From positions 932,501 through 996,500 of the forward strand of contig NZ_KI912577.1 in the NCBI RefSeq assembly GCF_000519085.1: a stretch of DNA of 64,000 bases, in the 5' to 3' direction. Positions within the stretch are counted from its first letter, which is position 1, and the number at the start of each line of letters is the position of its first letter. The notes below the pieces were generated by a model. That model was not told the origin of the DNA and ran no database searches. It was given only the letters and a program-made list of their open reading frames with translations. Origin of the DNA: Methylobacterium sp. 10 (GTDB lineage Bacteria > Pseudomonadota > Alphaproteobacteria > Rhizobiales > Beijerinckiaceae). Below are positions 24,461-33,547 of the stretch, one piece after another. The translations under genes and the position numbers were made by a program.

Positions 24461-26008
24461 TCAGCGGGCGTAGGCGAAATGCTCGCGGCGGCGCTCGATG
24501 GATGAGGGAATACGCAGGGATTCCCGGTATTTCGCGACCGTGCGCCGGGCGATGTCGATGCCCTCGTCGCGGAGCTTCTGCACTAGGGCGTCGTCCGAGA
24601 GCACATCACCGGTCGCTTCGCCGTCCACGAGCTGCTTGATGCGGTGGCGCACGGCCTCGGAGGAATGGGAGGCCGTCCCCGCCGCCCCCGGAATCGCGGC
24701 GGTGAAGAAGTACTTCATCTCCAGGGTGCCCCGGCTGGTGCCGATGGATTTATTGGAAGTGACCCGCGACACGGTGGATTCGTGCATGCCGATGGCCTCG
24801 GCGACCGTTTTGAGGTTGAGGGGGCGCAGATGCGCCACGCCGTTCACGAAGAAGGCGTCCTGCTGGCGGACGATTTCGGAGGCGACCTTGAGGATGGTGC
24901 GCGCCCGCTGCTCCAGGCTGCGAGTGAGCCAGTTGGCGGTCTGCAGGCATTCGGACAGGAACGCCTTGTCGCCCTCGGCCGCCGCCCCGCGCGAGACACG
25001 GGCATAGTAGCTCTGGTTCACCAGCACGCGCGGCAGCGCCTCGGCGTTGAGTTCCACCAGCCACGAGCCGTCGGAGGCCGCCCGTACGAACACGTCGGGG
25101 ATCAGCACCTCCACGGCGCGCGAGCCGAAGGCCCGGCCGGGCTTCGGGTCGAGACGGCGCAGCTCGGCCAGCATGTCCACGAGATCTTCGTCGTCGACGC
25201 CGCAGAGACGGCGCAGGCTCGGGAAGTCGCGCTTGGCCACGAGGTCGAGGCGGGAGACCAGGGCCTGCATCGCCGGATCGAAACGGTCGCGCTCGCGCAG
25301 CTGCAGGCTCAGACATTCGGCGAGATCACGGGCGCCGATGCCCGGCGGGTCGAAGGTCTGGATCAGTTTGAGCACCCGCGCCACCGAATCGAGGCTGGCG
25401 CCGAGGCGCTCGGCCACCTCGTCGATGGATTCGCGCATGTAGCCGGCATCGTCCACCGCATCGATGAGGAAGCCGGCGATCAGCCTGTCGCCGGGATCGC
25501 GGGTGGCGAGGTCGAGCTGCGCGCTGAGATGCTCGCGCAGGGAGACTTCCGAAGTCAGGGTCGCCTCGAAATCCGGCGCCTCGCCGTCGAAGCTGCCGCC
25601 GCTATTGCCGTAGGGCGCCGGGGTCAGGGTGAGCATGTCGCCCGAGGCCGCCTCGCGGGCATGGCTGGGATTGTCGTCGGAAAAGACGTTGTCGAGGCGG
25701 GTGTCGAGGACGCTCTCCATCTCGGCGCTGCTGACCGTGAGTTCGGTCGACATCCAGTTGTCGGGCTCGGCCGAGTCGAACTCCCCATCCCCGTCGCCCG
25801 AAGCCTCCGGGGCCGCCTCCGCGTTCGCGCGGTCACCGTCCGGCTCGCCCTCGACGCGCTCAAGGAGCGGATTGCGCTCCAGTTCGGCATCCACATAGGT
25901 GGCGAGATCGATCTGGGAGAGCTGAAGAAGCTTGATCGCCTGGAGAAGCTGTGGCGTCATCACCAGGGCTTGGCCCTGACGCATTTCCAGTCGCTGCAGC
26001 AAGCTCAT
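24461..26008 (-). CDS. rpoN: RNA polymerase sigma-54 factor
   Basis: A protein of 515 residues. Region I is glutamine/leucine-rich (QGQALVMTPQLLQAIKLLQL), region II is acidic (about 50-130, many D/E), followed by the core-binding domain, a helix-turn-helix (ESTVSRVTSNK) and the RpoN box ARRTVAKYRE (about 487-496) that recognises the -24 element. It directs nitrogen, carbon and motility genes with enhancer-binding activators. 402 bp separate it from lptB, so it probably has its own promoter. Signature motifs are intact. Confidence 0.97.
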   Translation of the reverse strand: MSLLQRLEMRQGQALVMTPQLLQAIKLLQLSQIDLATYVDAELERNPLLERVEGEPDGDRANAEAAPEASGDGDGEFDSAEPDNWMSTELTVSSAEMESVLDTRLDNVFSDDNPSHAREAASGDMLTLTPAPYGNSGGSFDGEAPDFEATLTSEVSLREHLSAQLDLATRDPGDRLIAGFLIDAVDDAGYMRESIDEVAERLGASLDSVARVLKLIQTFDPPGIGARDLAECLSLQLRERDRFDPAMQALVSRLDLVAKRDFPSLRRLCGVDDEDLVDMLAELRRLDPKPGRAFGSRAVEVLIPDVFVRAASDGSWLVELNAEALPRVLVNQSYYARVSRGAAAEGDKAFLSECLQTANWLTRSLEQRARTILKVASEIVRQQDAFFVNGVAHLRPLNLKTVAEAIGMHESTVSRVTSNKSIGTSRGTLEMKYFFTAAIPGAAGTASHSSEAVRHRIKQLVDGEATGDVLSDDALVQKLRDEGIDIARRTVAKYRESLRIPSSIERRREHFAYAR

Positions 26009-26410
26009 GGTGTTGCCCCGACGCCTTCAGGTGAGCCCAGCCGGAGGCGCGCACAGTACCTTACGCCGCTCGGCATGAATTTTGCTTCTTTTTATCTTCG
26101 CATAGGTCTATCGCCATCTTGCGCCGCCGTCAAAGCGCGATGCTCGCGATTTCCACCGCGATGCTGCGGTGCACAATCAGGTCCTGTGCATCCCGGGTTG
26201 GCCGGATACGGCTCATGGTCGCGCAACTGTCTCGTACCAAAGAGAAATCAGATTCCCCCACCGCGGGCATGCGCGGACGGCCAACCATAAGACATGCACA
26301 AAACGCATGCATCTTTTGGTCGTCATGTAATGTGGCGAGAAATTAGGCAGCATAGGATGCGGGCAGCACGGGCGGGAGCGCGATTCGCGAACTCGGATCG
26401 GGCCGGTGGC
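26009..26410. other. Intergenic region upstream of rpoN
   Basis: 402 bp between the end of lptB and the rpoN start. The 60 bp next to rpoN are unusually AT-rich (ATTTTGCTTCTTTTTATC on the plus strand), a plausible rpoN promoter zone. A 52-60 codon frame on the minus strand (26130-26312) has no ribosome binding site or recognisable family. No RNA gene is evident. Confidence 0.5.
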
Positions 26411-27304
26411 CTAGAGCCGGAACCCCTCGCCGAGATAGAGCCGCCGCGCATCCTCGTTGGCGACGATCTCCTCCGGCGTGCCCTCGGTGAGGATGCGGCC
26501 GGAATGGGCGATATAGGCGCGGTCGATGAGGCCCAAGGTTTCTCGCACGTTGTGATCAGTGATGAGCACGCCGATGCCGCGCTGCTTCAGGTGCTTCACC
26601 AGATCCTGGATGTCGCCCACCGCGATGGGGTCGATGCCGGCGAAGGGTTCGTCGAGGAGCATGAAGCTCGGTGATGTCGCCAGGGCGCGGGCGATCTCGC
26701 AGCGACGCCGCTCACCGCCCGACAGCGCGATCGAGGGCGCCTTGCGCAGACGCGCGATGTCGAATTCCTCGAGCAGCGAATCGAGTTTGCGCTCACGTTC
26801 CTTGCGGCTGGGCTCCACCACTTCGAGCACGGCGCGGATGTTGTCCTCCACCGACAGGCCGCGGAAGATCGAGGCTTCCTGCGGCAGGTACCCGATGCCG
26901 AGGCGCGCGCGCTGATACATCGGCAGGTGGGTGATCGGCAGTCCGTCGAGGCTGATCGAGCCGCGATCCGCCGAGACGAGGCCGGTGATCATGTAGAAGA
27001 TCGTGGTCTTTCCCGCGCCGTTTGGGCCGAGCAGGCCCACGGCCTCGCCGTTGCGCACGGTCAATCCGGCCTCGTGCACCACCGTGCGCGCGCCGTAGCT
27101 CTTGCGCAGCCCTTCCACGTGGAGGATGCCCGGACCGCCACCATTCCCGGACAGGCCCGCCTCGCCACCCGCCGCCCGTCCCTTGCCGCGGCGAAAGAGG
27201 CGCGACAGGAGGGAGGGCGCGCGCACGGCTCCTGCAGAAGCGGCATCGGCGATCCGCGAGCTGATCGGGTCTGGCGCCGGGGCCACCGGCAGGGCGGAGG
27301 TCAA
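26411..27304 (-). CDS. lptB: LPS export ABC transporter ATP-binding protein LptB
   Basis: A protein of 297 residues from TTG 27304, whose TTGA overlaps the lptA stop. The ATPase core (about 60-297) has Walker [11 protein letters not shown]-loop [16 protein letters not shown], signature [15 protein letters not shown], Walker [14 protein letters not shown] and LITDHNV. It drives lipopolysaccharide extraction by LptF/LptG. The first 58 residues are an extension not found in E. coli LptB (241 residues), with a basic stretch RLFRRGKGR; a shorter in-frame start cannot be excluded. Part of the lptC-lptA-lptB operon. Confidence 0.95.
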   Translation of the reverse strand: MTSALPVAPAPDPISSRIADAASAGAVRAPSLLSRLFRRGKGRAAGGEAGLSGNGGGPGILHVEGLRKSYGARTVVHEAGLTVRNGEAVGLLGPNGAGKTTIFYMITGLVSADRGSISLDGLPITHLPMYQRARLGIGYLPQEASIFRGLSVEDNIRAVLEVVEPSRKERERKLDSLLEEFDIARLRKAPSIALSGGERRRCEIARALATSPSFMLLDEPFAGIDPIAVGDIQDLVKHLKQRGIGVLITDHNVRETLGLIDRAYIAHSGRILTEGTPEEIVANEDARRLYLGEGFRL

Positions 27305-28041
27305 TTGGCCTGCGCTCTCGGCTTGGCGGCGGGCTTGTCCGCGCCGGCCTCGGACGGTTTAGGCGCGGGCTTGCCCGCGGCACTCGCCGGCTGGGCGCAC
27401 CCCTTGGCCCCACCCTTGGCGGCCTCTTCCTTCTGCGGCACGAACATCGCCGAGACGCGGCCGCCGGCCACTGGGTCCATGTTCGCCCGGCCGGTATTCA
27501 TGTCGTAGACGAGGCGACTGCCCCGGGTGACGTTCTGGCACTGGCTCAGCACGACGTTGCCGGTGAGCACGATGCGCTTGGCCTCTTGGTCGAACACGGC
27601 GTTGTCGCCGGTGGCGACCTGGTCGTTCTGCACCACGGTGACGGGGCCGGCGCATTCCACCTTCTGGATGCCGTTCTCCGCCATGCCAGCCGGCGATTTG
27701 GCACCATCGGCGGCGGGCGCTGGAGCGCCGGGCTTGGCATCCTTGCCGCGTTTGTAATGCACCGTCATCGTCGAGCAGCGGATCGTGCTGTCGCCCTGCA
27801 CGGCCACGACGTTGCCGGCGAAGATCGCCTTGTTCTCACGGTCGAACACGTCGAGCCGGTCCGCGTCGATCTTCACCGGTTCCTTGCCGCCGCTGGCGCC
27901 GAAGGTGCTTCCCGGCGCGGTCGGCTTGGTCGCCTTCGCGGCGGCCGCCGGAGCGGTACCGGAGGGGATCTGCGCCATCGCGCTTCCCGCTGCCAGCATC
28001 CCGCAGAGGACGAGAGTGACGAATGACGGGGAGCGGTTCAC
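27301..28041 (-). CDS. lptA: LPS transport periplasmic protein LptA
   Basis: A protein of 246 residues with a signal peptide ending in AMAQ (about 22-24), then an OstA-type beta-jellyroll (about 55-200: [51 protein letters not shown]) and a low-complexity Ala/Pro/Lys tail (about 205-246). LptA proteins form the periplasmic bridge for lipopolysaccharide between LptC and LptD. The start overlaps the lptC stop by 4 bp and the stop overlaps lptB, so the three are translationally coupled. An insertion rich in Pro/Ala (about 100-120) interrupts the domain. Confidence 0.93.
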   Translation of the reverse strand: MNRSPSFVTLVLCGMLAAGSAMAQIPSGTAPAAAAKATKPTAPGSTFGASGGKEPVKIDADRLDVFDRENKAIFAGNVVAVQGDSTIRCSTMTVHYKRGKDAKPGAPAPAADGAKSPAGMAENGIQKVECAGPVTVVQNDQVATGDNAVFDQEAKRIVLTGNVVLSQCQNVTRGSRLVYDMNTGRANMDPVAGGRVSAMFVPQKEEAAKGGAKGCAQPASAAGKPAPKPSEAGADKPAAKPRAQAN

Positions 28042-28814
28042 CGGCGTGCCTCCCCATCCCGCGGCTCGGTGGCGGAGGCGAGGATGCGCGGCGATTTCCC
28101 GTTGGGTCCGGTCTCGGATCTGGATTCGGCGGTCCGGTCCTCGGCCTTGTCCGCCCCATGGAAGACCGCGTGCACGTTGCCGATGAAGGAGATGACGCGG
28201 CCGTTATCGACCATGTCGAGGCCGTCGGACACGACCGTGCCCGTGGGAAGCGTCACGGTGACGACCTGATCGGACTTCACCGTCCCGGCCTTGAAATCGA
28301 TGGCGGCGGTCTGGAGACGGATGTCTTCGCCCTTGTCGGTCCACAACTTGATGTCGCGTTCGAGGGACAGGGTCTCGCGCGCCGTATCGAACAGTCCGCC
28401 GGCGGCCTCCATATGGGCGAGCCCGCCCGAATCGTCGGTGACGAGATGGCCCTTCATGGCCTGGAGTTCGATCAGCGTCGGCTTGCGCACGTCCTGGAAG
28501 GCGGCCGTGGCGATGACCTCGTAGCCCCGGTTGTCCTTCCGGAAACCGGAGAGGCGCGGGTTCTCCATCTTCACCTTGGTGCCCGACAGGGTGACCGGCC
28601 CCATGGTGACGGCCGGAAGGACGCTGCCGAACGGGTTGAACAGCGTCACCACGGCGAGGGCGACGATCGCGGCTCCGGCCGAGAGGGGGATGAGACGACG
28701 CAGGTACCGCACCTGCGTGCTGTGGTTGCGAGCCCGCGCATGGGCACGGTGACGGCGCGCATCCGCGCCCGATCCCGTCGTCCCTGTCGCGTCGATGGCG
28801 TCGACCCCGTGCAT
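28038..28814 (-). CDS. lptC: LPS export protein LptC
   Basis: A protein of 258 residues from ATG 28814 (MHGVDAIDATG). A cytoplasmic N-terminus rich in Arg/His is followed by one membrane helix (LIPLSAGAAIVALAVVTLF, about 48-66) and a periplasmic LptC jellyroll (VKMENPRLSGFRKDNRGYEV, GGLFDTARETLSLERDIKLW, DMVDNGRVISFIGNVHAVFH). It passes lipopolysaccharide from the LptBFG complex to LptA. An upstream in-frame start (28931) would add 39 residues and is less likely. First gene of the lptC-A-B operon. Confidence 0.92.
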   Translation of the reverse strand: MHGVDAIDATGTTGSGADARRHRAHARARNHSTQVRYLRRLIPLSAGAAIVALAVVTLFNPFGSVLPAVTMGPVTLSGTKVKMENPRLSGFRKDNRGYEVIATAAFQDVRKPTLIELQAMKGHLVTDDSGGLAHMEAAGGLFDTARETLSLERDIKLWTDKGEDIRLQTAAIDFKAGTVKSDQVVTVTLPTGTVVSDGLDMVDNGRVISFIGNVHAVFHGADKAEDRTAESRSETGPNGKSPRILASATEPRDGEARR

Positions 28815-29105
28815 GGTGATGATCCGAGCCGCTCCGCCTGACCGATCCGATGGGACACCGGCGGGTTGCGCCCCGCAACATGCCACGTCTCGCCCATCCA
28901 TATGTTGAGCCGTGGGAACCAGATTCCCCATGGTCCAGCGCCGGATGCGCGCGGCCGATGGCGAAGTTGTGGCCGTACCGGAACCTTATGAGCGGAGCGT
29001 TGAGGAATCATCAACCGGGTGGGATCGCCGCGGCACGATCGATGTGCGCCGCCGCACCGTCGCCGGCATACCCTCCATACCGGCCGCGATGGCCTCCCGC
29101 CCCGA

Positions 29106-29732
29106 TCAGGTATGGGCGAAGATGTCGGTCTCGGCCCAGCCTTCGAGATCGAGGAGGGAGCGGGTGGGCAGGAACTCGAAACAGCACCGCGCGAGATCCG
29201 TGCGTCCCTCACGGGCGAGCATGGTATCGAGGCGGGCGCGGGCCGCATGCAGATGCAGCACGTCGGAGGCCGCGTACTCCACCTGCGCCTGGCTCAGGGA
29301 CTCGGCGCCCCAATCGGAGGATTGCTGCTGCTTCGACAGGTCGATGCCCACGAGTTCGCGGACCACGTCCTTGAGGCCGTGCCGGTCGGTATAGGTGCGA
29401 GCGAGCTTGGAGGCGACCTTGGTGCAATAGACCGGCCCCGGCATCACGCCGAGGGCCTTGAAGAGCACGGCGAGGTCGAACCGGGCAAAATGGAAGATCT
29501 TCGTCACCGCCGGATCGGCCAGCACGCCCTTGAGCATGTCGGGCGGGGCGGAATCAGGCAGGATCTGCACCACGTCGGCAGTGCCGTCGCCGCGCGAGAT
29601 CTGGACGACGCAGAGCCGGTCCCGATGCGGATTGAGACCCAGCGTCTCGGTGTCGATGGCGATGGCGGTGCCCGGCACGTAATCGGCCGGGAGATCACCG
29701 CGATGGACGCGGATGATGGGCTGGGGAGGCAT
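29106..29732 (-). CDS. rnd: Ribonuclease D-type 3'-5' exonuclease (short alphaproteobacterial form)
   Basis: A protein of 208 residues from ATG 29732 (MPPQPIIRVHRGDL). It is a DEDD exonuclease: motif I AIDTETLGL, motif II KIFHFARFDLAVLF, and motif III QVEYAASDVLHLHAAR carrying the last aspartate and tyrosine. It lacks the HRDC domains of E. coli RNase D, as is usual for this short form. Likely role: 3' trimming of structured RNAs. It is 291 bp upstream of lptC on the same strand; that gap holds no gene I can recognise. Confidence 0.92.
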   Translation of the reverse strand: MPPQPIIRVHRGDLPADYVPGTAIAIDTETLGLNPHRDRLCVVQISRGDGTADVVQILPDSAPPDMLKGVLADPAVTKIFHFARFDLAVLFKALGVMPGPVYCTKVASKLARTYTDRHGLKDVVRELVGIDLSKQQQSSDWGAESLSQAQVEYAASDVLHLHAARARLDTMLAREGRTDLARCCFEFLPTRSLLDLEGWAETDIFAHT

Positions 29733-29799
29733 CTGGCTTGTGTCTTCCGGCGGGAACCGAGGTCTCCGGCCGCGTAACACCGTGCCCCCCGGCGAACAA

Positions 29800-29822
29800 C
29801 CCGGCACCGGACCGGTGCCGGG
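29800..29822 (-). terminator. Perfect 11-bp palindrome after the ComEA-like gene
   Basis: CCCGGCACCGG and CCGGTGCCGGG flank a single base. On the minus strand it lies 18 nt after the stop of the helix-hairpin-helix gene and is followed by TTGTTCG, so a terminator is plausible though the T-run is weak. Confidence 0.45.
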
Positions 29823-29839
29823 TAGCCCGAGCGGAAGGG

Positions 29840-30220
29840 TTACTTCTGCTTGGCGATGACTTTGTCCTTGATCCCGTCATAGACGCCCTGGGTGAGAATC
29901 TTCTTCGACACGAGCTGATCCTTGCCGTGATAGGGGCGGCCCTTGACGATCGCGGCCGACCGCGCCGCACCGATGCCGGGCAGAGCCTCGAGTTCGGCGG
30001 CCGAAGCGCTGTTCAGGTCGATGAGATCGATCTTGGCCGCCGGCGCGACGGGGGCAGCGGGCTTGTCCGCCGTGGGCTTGGCCGGGGCGGCCGGAGCCGT
30101 GGGCGCCTTCGGTGCGACGGTGGGAGGGGTGGAGGTCGAGGGGCTTGGCGCCTGGGCGAGAGCGGGAGCCGCCGCGAGGCAGCCCAGCACGGCCAGGGCA
30201 CGGAGCAGAGATGTGGTCAT
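29840..30220 (-). CDS. Exported helix-hairpin-helix protein (ComEA-like)
   Basis: A protein of 126 residues from ATG 30220. A signal peptide (LLRALAVLGCLAAAPALAQA) is followed by a Pro/Ala-rich linker (about 27-68) and a C-terminal helix-hairpin-helix domain: IDLIDLNSASAAELEALPGI, GAARSAAIVKGRPY, LVSKKILTQGVYDGIKDKV. Such proteins bind double-stranded DNA; ComEA pulls DNA through the periplasm in competence. No other competence gene is nearby, so DNA uptake is inferred from the family only. An alternative longer start exists at 30301. Confidence 0.85.
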   Translation of the reverse strand: MTTSLLRALAVLGCLAAAPALAQAPSPSTSTPPTVAPKAPTAPAAPAKPTADKPAAPVAPAAKIDLIDLNSASAAELEALPGIGAARSAAIVKGRPYHGKDQLVSKKILTQGVYDGIKDKVIAKQK

Positions 30221-30545
30221 GCGAGATGAAGTCACGGCAATCTCCCGAGATGCGGCGGCGCAGTCTTCGTTGAGGCGTCTCCGTATTCGCAGGTAGGACA
30301 CGACGGTTGAACCGGCGCTTAACGAGGCTTCACAGCCTCGCGAGCCCCGTCGCGAACCAGGGCCGGTGTCCCCTTCGCGGATCGATCAGCCTTTTCCGAA
30401 AGTCCGCCCCCGGGCGGCTCTAGCCAGACGGCCGATGTGCCGCTATACAGCCGCCATCGAATCTCCGTTTGAACACGGTGCCGAGGTTGCCTATTCCCTC
30501 GCGGGGCGGCGCCCGTGCATCCTTTTTGTCGTAGCAGGACTACCC
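30221..30545. other. Divergent intergenic region upstream of rpmF
   Basis: 325 bp between the ComEA-like gene (minus) and rpmF (plus). Apart from the rpmF promoter candidate at 30469-30497 I see no gene or RNA here. Confidence 0.5.
30469..30497 (+). promoter_or_regulatory. Sigma-70-type promoter candidate for rpmF
   Basis: TTGAAC (30469-30474) and TATTCC (30492-30497) are separated by exactly 17 bp and lie 48 nt upstream of the rpmF ATG. Five of six -35 and four of six -10 positions match consensus. Confidence 0.5.
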
Positions 30546-30734
30546 ATGGCCGTTCCGAAGCGAAAGACCTCCCCCTCGCGGCGCGGCATGCGCCGGTCCG
30601 CCGACGCCCTCAAGGCTCCGACCTATGTCGCCGACAAGGATTCGGGCGAGCTGCGTCGGCCCCACCACATCGATCTGAAGACCGGCATGTATCGCGGTCG
30701 TCAGGTCCTCAAGGTGAAGTCGGCCGAAGCCTGA
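30546..30734 (+). CDS. rpmF: 50S ribosomal protein L32
   Basis: A protein of 62 residues beginning [19 protein letters not shown], the conserved L32 N-terminus, after an AGGA ribosome binding site. It lacks the four zinc-binding cysteines found in some L32 proteins, as normal for alphaproteobacteria. Structural component of the large ribosomal subunit. It stands alone with a promoter candidate upstream and a canonical terminator 55 bp downstream. Confidence 0.97.
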   Translation: MAVPKRKTSPSRRGMRRSADALKAPTYVADKDSGELRRPHHIDLKTGMYRGRQVLKVKSAEA

Positions 30735-30788
30735 TTTTGCGCGTCGTCTACGGTCCAGCTCAGGCTGGGACGAGATGATGTTTGCGAG

Positions 30789-30810
30789 AACCGCCTCCGG
30801 GCGGTTTTTT
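30789..30810 (+). terminator. Rho-independent terminator of rpmF
   Basis: ACCGCC and GGCGGT form a stem around TCCG, followed directly by six T residues. The clearest intrinsic terminator in the window. Confidence 0.9.
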
Positions 30811-30830
30811 GCGTTCTGCGTGCCGACGAA

Positions 30831-31106
30831 TCAGGCGCGGCGCTTGCCCACCCCGATCCGTGTCGTCTCGGCGTAGTGCGCCGTGGCCGAGCGCATGCGT
30901 TCCGTGCGGGAGGCACGCATGGTCGGCTCGCAACTGACGAGAAGCTGAGTCAGGAACTCGGCGCTCGGCCTGCCATAGGCGACACTCGCCTTGCGGGCCA
31001 CCGTCTCGCCGCCGTTGACGACAACGAGCGTCCTTGCCGTGCCCCGATCCCCCTCGGGGACGACGCGACCCGTTTTGGTACACTTTCCCGTGCCGGTTTG
31101 TGCCAC
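30831..31106 (-). CDS. Small conserved hypothetical protein
   Basis: A protein of 91 residues from GTG 31106 (AAGG upstream); TTG 31127 is an alternative adding 7 residues. The segment ARTLVVVNGGETVARKASVA followed by YGRPSAEFLTQLLVS resembles a small family widespread in Rhizobiales, in which GRPSA-FLAQLIA is conserved; function unknown. No signal peptide or membrane helix. Convergent with rpmF, 20 bp beyond its terminator. Confidence 0.6.
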   Translation of the reverse strand: MAQTGTGKCTKTGRVVPEGDRGTARTLVVVNGGETVARKASVAYGRPSAEFLTQLLVSCEPTMRASRTERMRSATAHYAETTRIGVGKRRA

Positions 31107-31198
31107 ACGCTGCCTTTCCGCCTGCAATGGGCAGAAAAGAGCAATGGGTGGGCCGACGTTAACGGTTCATCAGTACTCTTTCAGGACGCAATCGGGGA

Positions 31199-31813
31199 CT
31201 ACTTCTTGGCGAGGTCTTCGAGGCGGTTGCGCATCTCCGCCATCTGCCGCTTCAACTCGTCGAGGTCACTGTCAGGCGCGGGCACCGGGGTCGCCGGATG
31301 GGACGGCGTCGGCGCCGACGCGGACGTCTTCATACCGGAGAGCGGCCCGGTCCCGAAGGTCGTGAACATCTTCATGGCGTCGCCGAAGAAGCTCATATTG
31401 GCCCGCACCTGTTCCTCCATGGCGCTCTGGAACACCTTGGGGGCAAAGCTCTGGTTCATCTTCTCGCGCAGGCCGTCCTGGTCGCGGGCGAAATTGGCCA
31501 TGGAGAATTCGAGGAAGCTCGGCACCATCGTCCGCATGCTGTCGCCGTAGAAGCGGATGAGCTGGCGCAGGAAAGCCACCGGCAGCAGATTGTCCTCGCC
31601 GGCCTTGTTCTCCTGCTCGAAGATGATCTGCGTGAGCACGGAGCGGGTGATGTCGTCGCCCGAGCGGGCGTCATAGACGAGGAAATCCTCACCGTTCTGG
31701 ACCATCGTCGAGAGGTCCTCGAGCGTGACGTAGGTCGAGGTTCCGGTATGGTAGAGCCGCCGGTTCGCGTATTTCTTGATGACGGTCTGCTGAGACTTAC
31801 CGTTGTCCGCCAT
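31199..31813 (-). CDS. phaR: Polyhydroxyalkanoate synthesis regulator/repressor PhaR
   Basis: A protein of 204 residues from ATG 31813. The N-terminal PhaR DNA-binding domain is typical (VIKKYANRRLYHTGTSTYVT, LEDLSTMVQNGEDFLVYDA), followed by two PHB-accumulation regulatory domains (DITRSVLTQIIFEQE; RQLIRFYGDSMRTMVPSFLE) and a short C-terminal coiled coil (DLDELKRQMAEMRNRLEDLA). PhaR represses phasin and PHB genes and is released on binding PHB. It is divergent from phaA, 326 bp away. A start 9 codons upstream is possible. Confidence 0.95.
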   Translation of the reverse strand: MADNGKSQQTVIKKYANRRLYHTGTSTYVTLEDLSTMVQNGEDFLVYDARSGDDITRSVLTQIIFEQENKAGEDNLLPVAFLRQLIRFYGDSMRTMVPSFLEFSMANFARDQDGLREKMNQSFAPKVFQSAMEEQVRANMSFFGDAMKMFTTFGTGPLSGMKTSASAPTPSHPATPVPAPDSDLDELKRQMAEMRNRLEDLAKK

Positions 31814-32139
31814 CCTCGTGGCCTTTCCCGACACGTTCATTCCAGCGCCCAATCCCTTCGAGGCCCGATGCGCCGTCCGGGTATCATTCGTATTTGCGCG
31901 TGAGCAGACCTTAAGGCTTTCGCCCGCTGACGAAAACAGCAATTTGACCCCGATCCCCGCAGAATAGTGCCACACGCCGCGCGGCGCCTCCGGTGACAAA
32001 CGCCGGCCGGTCACTCGCCGACCTTCCGCACGCGCTTGACTTCACCCTGCCCAGCGCTTTCATCGCCTGAGTTGGCCTCAAGCGCGCATGCCCATCAGAG
32101 GGCTTCAACGTCGCGCCGGCCCTCAAGAGGAGAACGTCA
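31814..32139. other. phaR-phaA divergent intergenic region
   Basis: 326 bp holding both promoters. TTGACT at 32036-32041 could be a phaA -35 element, but the -10 at 17 bp (TTCATC) is poor. I did not find a CTGC-N3/4-GCAG site here. Confidence 0.45.
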
Positions 32140-33321
32140 ATGGCAGCGGAAGACATCGTCATCGTCGGAGCGGCGCGGACCGCAGTGGGTTCGTTCGGAG
32201 GTGCCTTCAACACCGTCCCGGCCCATGAACTCGGCGCCGTCGCCATCAAGGCCGCCCTGGAGCGCGCCGGCGTCTCTCCCGACGACGTGGACGAAGTGAT
32301 CTTCGGTCAGGTCCTCACCGCCGGCGCCGGCCAGAACCCGGCCCGGCAGGCCGCCATCAAGGCCGGTATCCCGGAGAAGGCCACCGCCTGGGGCGTCAAT
32401 CAGGTCTGCGGCTCGGGCCTGCGCACGGTCGCTCTCGGCATGCAGCAGATCGCCAATGGCGACGCCACGGTCATCGTGGCCGGCGGCCAGGAATCGATGT
32501 CGCTCTCCCCCCATGCGCAGTACCTGCGCGGCGGCCAGAAGATGGGCGACGTGAAGCTCGTCGACACCATGATCAAGGACGGCCTGTGGGACGCCTTCAA
32601 CGGCTACCATATGGGCACGACAGCCGAGAACGTGGCCCAGGCCTTCCAGCTCACCCGCGAGCAGCAGGACGAGTTCGCGACGAAGTCGCAGAACAAGGCC
32701 GAGGCCGCCCGCAAGGAAGGTCGCTTCAAGGACGAGATCGTCCCCGTCACCGTTCCGGGCCGCAAGGGCGACACCATCGTCGACACCGACGAGTACATCC
32801 GTGACGGCGCCACCATCGAGGCGATGGCCAAGCTCAAGCCCGCCTTCTCGAAGGACGGCACGGTAACCGCCGCCAACGCGTCCGGCCTCAACGACGGCGC
32901 TGCCGCCATCGTGCTGATGTCGGCCTCCGAGGCCGAGCGTCGCGGCATCACCCCGCTCGCCCGGATCGTGTCCTGGGCCACCGCCGGCGTCGACCCCAAG
33001 GTCATGGGTACCGGCCCGATCCCGGCCTCGCGCAAGGCTCTCGACAAGGCCGGCTGGAAGCCGTCCGACCTCGACCTGATCGAGGCCAACGAGGCCTTCG
33101 CCGCCCAGGCGCTCGCCGTGAACAAGGACATGGGCTGGGACACCGACAAGGTGAACGTCAATGGCGGCGCCATCGCCATCGGCCACCCGATCGGTGCGTC
33201 CGGCGCCCGCGTCCTCGTCACGCTGCTGCACGAGCTCAAGCGTCGTGACGCCAAGAAGGGCCTCGCTACCCTCTGCATCGGCGGCGGCATGGGCGTCGCC
33301 ATGTGCATTGAGCGCGTCTGA
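32140..33321 (+). CDS. phaA: Acetyl-CoA acetyltransferase (beta-ketothiolase)
   Basis: A protein of 393 residues; GAGGAG precedes ATG 32140. Thiolase signature residues are all present: acyl-accepting cysteine in [14 protein letters not shown] (C90), the NEAFAAQ motif, [10 protein letters not shown] (catalytic His) and CIGGGMG (second Cys). It condenses two acetyl-CoA to acetoacetyl-CoA, the first step of PHB synthesis, and in methylotrophs also feeds the ethylmalonyl-CoA pathway. phaB follows 226 bp downstream. Confidence 0.97.
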   Translation: MAAEDIVIVGAARTAVGSFGGAFNTVPAHELGAVAIKAALERAGVSPDDVDEVIFGQVLTAGAGQNPARQAAIKAGIPEKATAWGVNQVCGSGLRTVALGMQQIANGDATVIVAGGQESMSLSPHAQYLRGGQKMGDVKLVDTMIKDGLWDAFNGYHMGTTAENVAQAFQLTREQQDEFATKSQNKAEAARKEGRFKDEIVPVTVPGRKGDTIVDTDEYIRDGATIEAMAKLKPAFSKDGTVTAANASGLNDGAAAIVLMSASEAERRGITPLARIVSWATAGVDPKVMGTGPIPASRKALDKAGWKPSDLDLIEANEAFAAQALAVNKDMGWDTDKVNVNGGAIAIGHPIGASGARVLVTLLHELKRRDAKKGLATLCIGGGMGVAMCIERV

Positions 33322-33447
33322 AGCCCCAGCGGGCTCGATTGAATACAGTATAATCTCTGCGCTCATGACAGATCTTCAAGGATGCCCGCAAACATTGGGG
33401 ACATTGTCTTGGAGAATTCTTGAGGACGCAGCAAATTTAAATGGCAT

Positions 33448-33480
33448 GGGCGGGCGGAGCCGATTGAGCTAAGCCCGCCC
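33448..33480 (+). repeat. GC-rich hairpin between phaA and phaB
   Basis: GGGCGGGC (33448-33455) pairs perfectly with GCCCGCCC (33473-33480) around a 17-nt loop, 127 nt after the phaA stop. No T-run follows. It may attenuate read-through or protect the phaA mRNA. Confidence 0.5.
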
Positions 33481-33492
33481 GCGCCGAGAATC

Positions 33493-33506
33493 TGCAAGAA
33501 ATTGCA
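33493..33506. promoter_or_regulatory. Small palindrome upstream of phaB
   Basis: TGCAA-GAAA-TTGCA, 41 nt before the phaB ATG. A possible regulator binding site; it does not match the CTGC-N3/4-GCAG PhaR pattern exactly. Confidence 0.3.
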
Positions 33507-33547
33507 TTACGCACGCCATCGAACATCAAAGAAAATTGGAGGAAGCC

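Noticed and set aside
26130..26312. A 52-60 codon frame on the minus strand upstream of rpoN
   Set aside because: No ribosome binding site and no recognisable family; more likely part of the rpoN leader/promoter region.
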